A stretch of DNA of 64,000 nt from Chloroflexota bacterium. Its GTDB lineage: Bacteria > Chloroflexota > Anaerolineae > UBA4142. The notes beneath the pieces are model-generated. The model worked only from the letters and a program-made list of their open reading frames with translations, did no database searches and was not told the origin of the DNA. Both the position numbers and the translations under genes were made by a program. Within the stretch, counting starts at the first letter, position 1. Every line of letters starts with the position of its first letter. This document shows positions 24,694 through 31,026 of the stretch, one piece after another. Where the stretch lies: positions 79,986-143,985 of the forward strand of contig JACRBM010000038.1 in assembly GCA_016219275.1 (NCBI GenBank). The letters run 5' to 3'.

Positions 24694-25281
24694 CTATGGT
24701 TCACTCCCATTTCGCCGGGTCATTCGTATTCGCACTTGTTCGGTCCCGCGGGAAAGCAGAGACTTGACCGTGTTCAGATTCTTACCGGTGATCTCGCTAA
24801 TTTCCGCCAGACTCTTCCCTTCAAAGAAACGCAGAGCAAGAACTTCTTGATAGATCAGTGGAAGCGCGAGAAGATGCTTTTGAGCTTGTTTGAACTTTTC
24901 GTTCCGCGCTAGTTCTTCTTCCGCCGCGATCCAGTCCTGTTCGATATCCGACGAGTCAGGCAATTCGAAATTTTGCTGGTCAAAAAGAAAATCCAGAGAA
25001 AAGAAACTCCGTTCCTTTCTTCGGTAATACATCTTGATTTCGTTGTTCGCGATCTTGTAGAGCCACGAAGAAAAAGAGAGGTTGCGCCAGGAAAACGTGC
25101 GCAGCTTGGTCATCGCTTTGAAGAAGACTTCGGAGGCGATGTCTTGCGCGACTTCGGCGCGGGGCAAGCGGTGAAGAAGATAATTGGAGATTGGGGGGTA
25201 ATAGATATCGTAAAGTTCACCAAACGCAAGCGGGTTGCTTTTGGCATCTTCAATCAAGCGTTTTTCTGTTTCAAGATCCAT
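24694..25281 (-). CDS. RNA polymerase sigma factor, ECF type
   Basis: About 195 residues. Region 2 is visible as NPLAFGELYDIYYPPISNYLLHRL...FSSWLYKIANNEIKMYYRRK. Region 4 is visible as HLLALPLIYQEVLALRFFEGKSLAEISEITGKNLNTVKSLLSRG. The ATG at 25281 (MDLETEKRLIED) is preferred to an upstream start at 25329; neither has a strong ribosome site. It likely directs a small stress regulon and is held by the membrane protein encoded downstream. The pair lies between 87-bp direct repeats, and codon use differs from its neighbours. Confidence 0.9.
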   Translation of the reverse strand: MDLETEKRLIEDAKSNPLAFGELYDIYYPPISNYLLHRLPRAEVAQDIASEVFFKAMTKLRTFSWRNLSFSSWLYKIANNEIKMYYRRKERSFFSLDFLFDQQNFELPDSSDIEQDWIAAEEELARNEKFKQAQKHLLALPLIYQEVLALRFFEGKSLAEISEITGKNLNTVKSLLSRGTEQVRIRMTRRNGSEP

Positions 25282-25410
25282 AAATCCATTGTTGCTTTGT
25301 GAAACATAACGCGTCGTAACAATCACCATACTATACTAATGCAGGAGGCGAGAAAAAGTTGCAGGGGATTACACAGATTTCAGCAAGTGACCGATAAATC
25401 GTACATCAAG

Positions 25411-25497
25411 AATCGCAAATTCTCACTTTAGCCCGCGCGGACCCCGCGCCATCTTGACGTGGCATTCTTCGCACTGGGGATAGATCGCATCGCGAAA
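25411..25497. repeat. 87-bp direct repeat, right copy
   Basis: This copy forms the genuine 3' end of the cytochrome gene plus 12 bp downstream; the left copy is 23629-23715. Confidence 0.9.
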
Positions 25498-26010
25498 TTG
25501 AAAGCGCGTGCGTTCGTCGCCCGGGCGATGCGCGAGGTGACAATCGGTACACCGGAGAAACGGCGGCGATTCCTGGGGGTCATAGTACTTGTTGTGCATG
25601 TGATTCTCGAACCCAGGTCGCTTGAGCGCGTCGAGGTGACACTTGATGCACGCCTCGTTTTGGAGCGGCACGATAATTTTCGCCGGTTGTTGTGCGCTGC
25701 CGGTGTAATGCTTGAGCGCGTTCCACCCGGCAAACGCGACGACGACCGCGCGTCCATCGAATCCTTCGCCGACGTGACAATCAATGCACCGCACTTGGTC
25801 TTTGCGATGGTGAAACGCGGCGAGGTCGTCTGCCGGTCGTTGCTCGGCGCGCGCATAACGCGTGACGTACTCGACTTCAGGTTGCGTATGGCACGACGCG
25901 CAGAAACGATTGTCCTGTTCTTGATACGATACCCAGCCCACCGAGACGGCGAGCGCGGCAATACCAGCAACCACACCGAGCGCGAGAAATCTCCAACGAG
26001 TAGATTGCAT
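25423..26010 (-). CDS. multihaem cytochrome c (NapC/NirT-like, five CxxCH motifs)
   Basis: A 195-residue membrane-anchored cytochrome: N-terminal helix at about 7-27 (RFLALGVVAGIAALAVSVGW), then CASCH (37-41), CIDCH (75-79), CIKCH (121-125), CTDCH (154-158) and CEECH (180-184). This matches quinol-oxidising NapC/NrfH-type electron donors, although those usually have four haems. It lies downstream of a Tat-exported molybdoenzyme, suggesting an electron-transfer partner. ATG 26010 is preferred over a TTG three codons earlier. Its last 75 bases are duplicated at 23641. Confidence 0.9.
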   Translation of the reverse strand: MQSTRWRFLALGVVAGIAALAVSVGWVSYQEQDNRFCASCHTQPEVEYVTRYARAEQRPADDLAAFHHRKDQVRCIDCHVGEGFDGRAVVVAFAGWNALKHYTGSAQQPAKIIVPLQNEACIKCHLDALKRPGFENHMHNKYYDPQESPPFLRCTDCHLAHRPGDERTRFQFRDAIYPQCEECHVKMARGPRGLK

Positions 26011-26021
26011 ACAGATCAAAT

Positions 26022-26092
26022 GCAGAGGAGCAGGGGCGCAGAGGAGCAGGGGAGAAATTCTTATTGCTCCTCTGCGCCCCTGCTCCCCCGGA
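26022..26092. repeat. G-rich repeat forming a long hairpin between molybdoenzyme and cytochrome genes
   Basis: GAGGAGCAGGGGCGCAGAGG on the left faces CCTCTGCGCCCCTGCTCC on the right with an AATTCTTATT loop. It may reduce cytochrome transcription relative to the upstream genes. Confidence 0.75.
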
Positions 26093-26097
26093 ATTTT

Positions 26098-27231
26098 CTA
26101 TCCGCGAAACTCGATCACAATCGAGTGCGTCTTGTCCGTGCCGTTCGGAAATGCTTCGCCGAACATGCTTGCTTGTTCCGAGCGCGTTTGCGCCTTGCCG
26201 GAATTGGTCGTCACGCGCACAGACAACTGGTGTTTGCCCGGTTTGGGTGCAGGACCCGTCCACTCCCAAATCGTCCACACGTACGGCGACGGTCCACGCG
26301 TCAACCTGGTTTCCTGCCAATCACTCCGATCATTCCACACGATCTCAATTTTCGCGATACCCTCCTCGCCGCTGAACGCAATGCCCGAAAGTGTGATCGT
26401 CGGCGTCGTGACAATCGCGTTGTCTTGCGGATCGTCAATCCGCGAGTTGGGCAGAATGAACGCGTCGTTCGACCAACCTTGCTTTTCCCAATACCCGCGA
26501 TACAAACTGTCCACGAGGGTGATCGTTTGAATCCATTTGGGTTGCTTCATTCCATACCGTCCCGGAAACAAACAACGCAACGGCGCGCCGTGCGCAATCG
26601 GCAAAGGTTCGCCGTTCATTTCGTAGACGAGTAACGCGTTCGCGTGCATTCCCAGGTCGAGCGGAATGCCGGTGTCCAAACCGTCGTACGCTTCGAGTTT
26701 GATGTACTGCGCGCTCGGCTTGACGCCGGCTCGCGCGAGCACATCTTTCAAGCGCACGCCTTTCCACACGCCGTTCGAAATCAATTCACCGCCCACCGAG
26801 TTCGAGATACACTCAAGCGTTCGCATCTCGGTCACTGCCGGCATCGCCTTGATGTCGTCGAGCGAAAGCGCGAGTGGTTTATCCACCAGACCGGTAATCG
26901 CGAGTTCCCAATCTTTCGGAACTTGGAACGGATCTTGTCCGTACGACACGGTGTAGAATTCCTTGATCGGCGTAATCGGGACTGAGCGCGTGGCAGGAGT
27001 CACGCTCGGCGGCGAAACAACTGTGGGCATAACTGGCGATGCGACTGGCGTCGCGGTTGCACGCGCGATTTCCGGCGTGGGCGCGGCGCGCGTCGGCAGT
27101 GCGATAGGTTCCGGCGCACGCGTCGCCGTCGCGATTGGCTCGGTCGCGCGTTGGCATGCGGCAAGCGCCGCGCCGCCGGCGCTCAATACCAACAGCCGCA
27201 CAAAATCGCGGCGCGTCAATTTTTTATTCAT
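26098..27231 (-). CDS. Tat-exported molybdopterin oxidoreductase, sulfite-oxidase family
   Basis: A 377-residue protein. A twin-arginine signal (TRRDFVRLLVLSAGGAALAAC) has a possible lipid Cys26 and is followed by a Pro/Thr/Ala linker to about residue 88. The Mo-binding domain follows, with the ligand Cys141 in MRTLECISNSVGGELI and later HGAPLRCLFPGRYGMKQPKWI. A C-terminal Mo-co dimerisation-like beta domain (TITLSGIAFSGEEGIAKIEI) completes it. It should act outside the membrane on sulfite or another oxo-substrate. It lies 16 bp behind the histidine kinase and ahead of the cytochrome. Confidence 0.92.
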   Translation of the reverse strand: MNKKLTRRDFVRLLVLSAGGAALAACQRATEPIATATRAPEPIALPTRAAPTPEIARATATPVASPVMPTVVSPPSVTPATRSVPITPIKEFYTVSYGQDPFQVPKDWELAITGLVDKPLALSLDDIKAMPAVTEMRTLECISNSVGGELISNGVWKGVRLKDVLARAGVKPSAQYIKLEAYDGLDTGIPLDLGMHANALLVYEMNGEPLPIAHGAPLRCLFPGRYGMKQPKWIQTITLVDSLYRGYWEKQGWSNDAFILPNSRIDDPQDNAIVTTPTITLSGIAFSGEEGIAKIEIVWNDRSDWQETRLTRGPSPYVWTIWEWTGPAPKPGKHQLSVRVTTNSGKAQTRSEQASMFGEAFPNGTDKTHSIVIEFRG

Positions 27232-27247
27232 CGGATTTGCTCACATT

Positions 27248-28453
27248 TCATTTGGGTAGCGTAAACACAAAACGACTGCCTTTGCCCGCTTCGCTTTCCG
27301 CGCGAATCGTTCCGCCGTGCGTCTCGACAATGCCGCGCGCGATCGCGAGACCCAGCCCCGCGCCGCTTCCATCGCGCGCGCGCGATTTTTCGCCGCGATA
27401 GAACGGCTCGAAAATGTGCGGGAGGTCGTTCGGCGCGATGCCTTCGCCGGTGTCCGCGATTTCGACCTGGACACACTGGTCGCGCACGCGCGCACACACC
27501 GAAACCGCGCCACCCGCCGGCGTATGTCGAATCGCGTTCTGCAACAGATTCGACAACACGCGTTGCATCTTGAGCGCGTTGATCGGTACGGGATCAACCG
27601 ACGCATCCACTTGACCTGACAGCGTGACTTGCTTGAGCGCGGCTTGCGCTTGCATCGTCTCCAACGTGTCCGAAATTAAATCGCGCAACGAACCAGGTTC
27701 CGTGGTCCAATTCAGCGCGCCCGCGTCGAGTTGCGTCAACTCGAACAGATCGTCCACCAAACGCGACAAACTCTGAATCTCGTTTTGCGCGAGCATCAAA
27801 TAATGCTTGACCGTTTCCGGTTCCGTCACCACGCCGTCGTTGATCGCCTCGATCATCGCGCGGAGCGAGGTGAGCGGCGTGCGTAAATCGTGCGATACCG
27901 CGGCGACGAGCGCGCGCCGCGCGAGTTCGAGTTCCTTTTCGCGCGCCTGCATCGCGCCGAGTTGTTGCGCCATGCGATTGAACGCGTCCGCAACCTGCTC
28001 GACTTCATCGCGCGATTGCACGCGCGCGCGCGTCGTCCAATCGCCCGCCGCGATGTTCTCGGCGCTGTCCGCGAGCTGCGCGAGACTGCCGGTGATCGAG
28101 CGCGCCATCAATTGACCGAATCCCAGCGCGACAAACGTCGCGAAAAAAAGGAGCACGATCAACAACCCACTGTCGTGCGCGGAGAGAAACATCGGCATCG
28201 AAGCGAACAAGATGTTGAGGAGCGTCACGCCAAGACCCAGCGCGAATGTCAGCGCGATCTTTAATTGCACACTCGCGATACCCAGGCGCAAGCCAACGCG
28301 GTACGCCGCCCAGCCGAGCGCGAGCGACACCGTTTCGGAAACGAGAAAAATTTGCGCGAGAAAAATCAAATCGTCGCGCGACGCGCCGAGCCAAAACGCC
28401 GCGAGCGCCAGCGCGCCGACCGGCGCGAGAATCCACAAGACGACGAACAGCAT
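27248..28453 (-). CDS. sensor histidine kinase
   Basis: A 401-residue membrane kinase: four predicted N-terminal helices (roughly 2-22, 30-50, 66-87, 95-118) with almost no external sensor domain, a HAMP linker near 120-170, HisKA with SHDLRTPLTSL (His188), and an HATPase domain with NLLQNAIRHTPAGG and DTGEGIAPNDLPHIFEPFYRG. AGAGG lies near its ATG. It is separated from its response regulator by a 190-bp nested inverted repeat, and it continues into the molybdoenzyme gene, so the operon is regulator, kinase, molybdoenzyme, cytochrome. Confidence 0.95.
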   Translation of the reverse strand: MLFVVLWILAPVGALALAAFWLGASRDDLIFLAQIFLVSETVSLALGWAAYRVGLRLGIASVQLKIALTFALGLGVTLLNILFASMPMFLSAHDSGLLIVLLFFATFVALGFGQLMARSITGSLAQLADSAENIAAGDWTTRARVQSRDEVEQVADAFNRMAQQLGAMQAREKELELARRALVAAVSHDLRTPLTSLRAMIEAINDGVVTEPETVKHYLMLAQNEIQSLSRLVDDLFELTQLDAGALNWTTEPGSLRDLISDTLETMQAQAALKQVTLSGQVDASVDPVPINALKMQRVLSNLLQNAIRHTPAGGAVSVCARVRDQCVQVEIADTGEGIAPNDLPHIFEPFYRGEKSRARDGSGAGLGLAIARGIVETHGGTIRAESEAGKGSRFVFTLPK

Positions 28454-28463
28454 CCAACCTCTT

Positions 28464-28639
28464 TACGCAATACGCAATACGCATCACACCGTATTGCAGG
28501 GCTTTGTCAAAGTCGCACCTGTCTGTCATTTCGAGCGAAGCGAGAAATCTTTTTGCTGCGCGAACAGAGATTTCTCCTCGCAATAACCGCTCGTCGAAAT
28601 GACAATGACAAAACCCTGCACAGTATTGCGTATTGCGTA
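28464..28639. repeat. nested (three-layer) inverted repeat between regulator and kinase genes
   Basis: The outer layer is a heptad repeat (ACGCAAT units at 28465-28482 versus GCGTATT units at 28624-28641). The middle layer is TGCAGGG-C-TTTGTCA against TGACAAAACCCTGCA. The inner layer is GTCATTTCGAGCGAAGCGAG with AAATCT, against AGATTTCTC and GCTCGTCGAAATGAC. There is no coding capacity. Confidence 0.85.
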
Positions 28640-28642
28640 TTC

Positions 28643-29341
28643 TTACCGCTTACCGCTCTCAAACTTGTAGCCGACGCCCCACACGGTTGCCAGGTAACAC
28701 GGGTTCGCCGCGTCCGCTTCGATTTTTTCGCGCAGTCGCCGCACGTGAACCGTCACGGTGCTCGCATCGCCAAAGAACTCGTACCCCCACACCTTGTCGA
28801 GCAGCTGCGCGCGCGTGAACACTTGCCCCGGATGTTGCGCGAGAAAATAGAGTAGATCGAATTCCTTGCTCGTCACGTCCACCGCGCGATCATTCACTTG
28901 GACGAGGCGCGTCGTCGGGTCAATCCGCAAATCGCCCAAGGCAATCGTTTTACCCGCGCCATTGTCCGGCGGAGTCGTTACTCGGCGCAACACGTTCTTG
29001 ACGCGCGCGACGACTTCGCGCGGGCTGAACGGCTTGACGATGTAATCGTCCGCGCCGAGTTCGAGTCCGAGCAAGCGATCCAGTTCGTCGCCTTTCGCGG
29101 TCAGCATAATGATCGGCGTTGCGTGTTTCGCGCGAATGCGCTTGAACACGTCGAGACCATCCACTTTGGGCAGCATCAAATCGAGCACGATCAAGTCCGG
29201 TGGTTGCGCGTAAAACGCGTCGAGCGCGGCTTGTCCATCGCGCGCGGTCTGCACGCGAAATCCATCGCGCGTGAGGTAAAGCCGCAGAACTTCGACAACT
29301 TGGGGTTCGTCGTCTACGACGAGAATGCGTTCGCTACTCAT
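28643..29341 (-). CDS. response regulator, OmpR/PhoB family
   Basis: A 232-residue two-domain regulator: receiver with acidic pair DD (10-11), phospho-acceptor Asp54 (LIVLDLMLPKVDG), Lys in YIVKPFSPREV, and a winged-helix domain ending DASTVTVHVRRLREKIE...VWGVGYKF. It is the first gene of the leftward operon. A TAAAAT hexamer only six bases before the ATG suggests a leaderless transcript. Four 11-bp repeats upstream (29375-29418) are a likely binding site for this protein. Confidence 0.96.
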   Translation of the reverse strand: MSSERILVVDDEPQVVEVLRLYLTRDGFRVQTARDGQAALDAFYAQPPDLIVLDLMLPKVDGLDVFKRIRAKHATPIIMLTAKGDELDRLLGLELGADDYIVKPFSPREVVARVKNVLRRVTTPPDNGAGKTIALGDLRIDPTTRLVQVNDRAVDVTSKEFDLLYFLAQHPGQVFTRAQLLDKVWGYEFFGDASTVTVHVRRLREKIEADAANPCYLATVWGVGYKFESGKR

Positions 29342-29374
29342 AGTTGTATTTTAGTCGGGAATTCTTGCTTTGCG

Positions 29375-29418
29375 CTAACGAAACGCTTAAGAAACTGTTA
29401 AGAATTTGGTAAGTGACC
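29375..29418. promoter_or_regulatory. four tandem 11-bp repeats, probable response-regulator box
   Basis: CTAACGAAACG, CTTAAGAAACT, GTTAAGAATTT and GGTAAGTGACC lie head to tail with exact 11-bp period. Direct 11-bp repeats are the binding architecture of PhoB/OmpR-type regulators. The array ends where the -35 of the rightward thioredoxin promoter would be (TAAACT at 29435-29440 as -10). It also lies upstream of the leftward regulator gene, so it could control both. Confidence 0.7.
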
Positions 29419-29475
29419 AGAAAGAGCAAGCGCGTAAACTAGGAACAATTATATCAACTGTCAGGAGCGAAAAAT

Positions 29476-30048
29476 ATGAAAACCGCGATCCTGCTCGCGC
29501 TCGTCGTCGTCGCGCTCTTGTTCGGCGCGGGCGCGTGGCAAGCCTGGCGCAGGTCAGCGACCGAGGATGTTGCGAAAGCAAAACCAATCGCACCCACCGC
29601 TGCCCCGCGCGGACCACTCGCACCGGAGATTGCGAGCAATACCTGGCTGAATTCTGCGCCGCTCGCGCCGAACGACCTGCGCGGTCATGTCGTCGTCGTC
29701 GAGTTTTGGACGTTCGGCTGAATCAACTGTCGCAACAAAATCCCTAGTTTGAGGGATTGGCACAACAAATATCACGCGCAAGGTCTCGTCGTGATCGGCG
29801 TCCACTCGCCCGAGTTTGGGTACGAGCAGGATGTCGCCAACGTGCAACGCGCGATCAACGAGTTGAACATTCCGTACGCGGTCGCGCTCGATAACGATTT
29901 TAGCATCTGGAAAGCGTATAAAGTCTGGGCATGGCCCTCGATGTACATCCTCGACAAGCGCGGAGCGATTCGGTTCACGCATGTCGGCGAAGGCGCGTAC
30001 GCGGAATCGGAGCGCGTGATTCAAGAATTGTTGAAAGAACCATCATAA
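29476..30048 (+). CDS. thioredoxin-like protein, probable selenoprotein with UxxC active site (Sec82)
   Basis: A 190-residue membrane-anchored thioredoxin-fold protein (TlpA/DipZ-C-like). An N-terminal helix at 4-22 is followed by a short Pro/Ala linker and then the redox domain. In VVVVEFWTFG-stop-INCRNKIPSLRDWHNKY the in-frame TGA (29719-29721) replaces the first Cys of FWTYTCINC in relatives; the second, Cys85, is kept. The same frame continues with GLVVIGVHSPEFGYE and WAWPSMYILDKRGAIRFTHVGEG. A 7-bp stem with AGUUUG loop follows at 29739-29758, as expected for a SECIS. It is divergent from the two-component/molybdoenzyme operon. Its role is probably extracytoplasmic thiol reduction (inferred). 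Confidence 0.9.
29739..29758 (+). promoter_or_regulatory. SECIS-like hairpin of the thioredoxin gene
   Basis: AAUCCCU and AGGGAUU form a perfect 7-bp stem around the loop AGUUUG. The loop G (29747) is 26 nt after the TGA. Stem length, spacing and a G in the first two loop bases fit the bacterial SECIS rule. Confidence 0.75.
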
Positions 30049-30114
30049 ATAAGAACTGACGGAGGTACGCGGTTCCGCCAGAAGAGTGTGCGTCAAGTTT
30101 TTGGGTGGTGAAAA

Positions 30115-30174
30115 AACCTTGCGAAGGTTGAACGGCAATCCTATTTGATTCGTCGTCAAAACTTTCGCAAGGTT
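30115..30174. repeat. pair of AACCTT-NNN-AAGGTT palindromes
   Basis: AACCTTGCGAAGGTT (30115-30129) and AACTTTCGCAAGGTT (30160-30174) lie between the thioredoxin and acyltransferase genes. The same core occurs at 1853-1869. Confidence 0.55.
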
Positions 30175-30218
30175 GAGTGTTCCAAAATTTCGACGGACAC
30201 CCCCGCCAGATTTTGCGG

Positions 30219-30247
30219 TTGACGCTTTCCCGGCAACGCTTTATAAT
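30219..30247 (+). promoter_or_regulatory. sigma70-type promoter of the acyltransferase gene
   Basis: TTGACG (30219-30224), 17 bp, TATAAT (30242-30247), with the ATG at 30286. Confidence 0.8.
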
Positions 30248-30285
30248 CCAGTGACTCGAGCGCGAATCCATCGCTGGGAGGAAGC

Positions 30286-30993
30286 ATGTCTCGCGTGCCA
30301 CTGCGCCATCGAATCTATGTCGCTTTTGTCACTGGATTTTTTTGGCTCTATTTCCGGCTCTATCACCAATTGCGCGTCGAAGGTCTCGAACATCTTCCCA
30401 AGCACGGACCTCTGCTTGTCACCCCCAATCACGTGAGCGTGCTCGAGGTGCTCGCGCTCGGCACGACGATTGCGCGGCAAGACCTTATCCCCGGCATTCA
30501 CCTCTGGGCGGTCGCCAAACAAGAATTGTTCGTCAATCCGATTCTCGCGTGGTTTGCGCGCGGCATCGGCATGTTTCCGGTGGACCGCGAACGCAGCGAC
30601 ATGTCCGCGATGCGGGCGATGCTCACGGTTTTGCGCGACGGCAATTTGCTCGCGGTCGCGCCTGAAGGCACGCGTAGTCCGACTGGACAGCTTCAGGCGT
30701 TCCAACCGGTCATCGCGAAAATCGCGATTACGCGCCGCATCCCGATTCTGCCGGTCGGCGCGACGGGACCCGAACGCGCATTGCCGGTCGGCGCAAAATT
30801 TCCGCGCCCGGTTCAAATCACGCTTCGCATCGGTCCGGTCTTTGAACTCGACGAATTCTACGATACCGAGCTAACGCCCGCGCAGACCGACCGCGCGTCC
30901 TGGGTCATGCGCGATCACGTCGCGGCGCTGTTGCCAAAGTGGATGCGCGAACTGCCGCCCAATTCCGGACGCCTCGGCGCGCGCAAGTTGTAA
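30286..30993 (+). CDS. plsC: 1-acyl-sn-glycerol-3-phosphate acyltransferase (PlsC-like)
   Basis: A 235-residue membrane-associated acyltransferase for phospholipid synthesis. An N-terminal hydrophobic helix (IYVAFVTGFFWLYFRLY) precedes TPNHVSVLEVLALG. The catalytic HX4D is here HX4E (His49...Glu54), a conservative but unusual change. The acyl-acceptor motif PEGTRS is at 125-130 (VAPEGTRSPTGQ). GGGAGGAAG precedes the ATG. A convergent terminator separates it from the kinase-TPR gene. Confidence 0.92.
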   Translation: MSRVPLRHRIYVAFVTGFFWLYFRLYHQLRVEGLEHLPKHGPLLVTPNHVSVLEVLALGTTIARQDLIPGIHLWAVAKQELFVNPILAWFARGIGMFPVDRERSDMSAMRAMLTVLRDGNLLAVAPEGTRSPTGQLQAFQPVIAKIAITRRIPILPVGATGPERALPVGAKFPRPVQITLRIGPVFELDEFYDTELTPAQTDRASWVMRDHVAALLPKWMRELPPNSGRLGARKL

Positions 30994-31025
30994 AAAACCT
31001 TCCAGGTCAAAACCTGGAAGGTTTT
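30994..31025. terminator. bidirectional terminator between plsC and the kinase-TPR gene
   Basis: AAAACCTTCCAGGT pairs perfectly with ACCTGGAAGGTTTT around CAAA, starting one base after the plsC stop and ending one base before the convergent gene's stop codon. Confidence 0.85.
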
Positions 31026-31026
31026 C

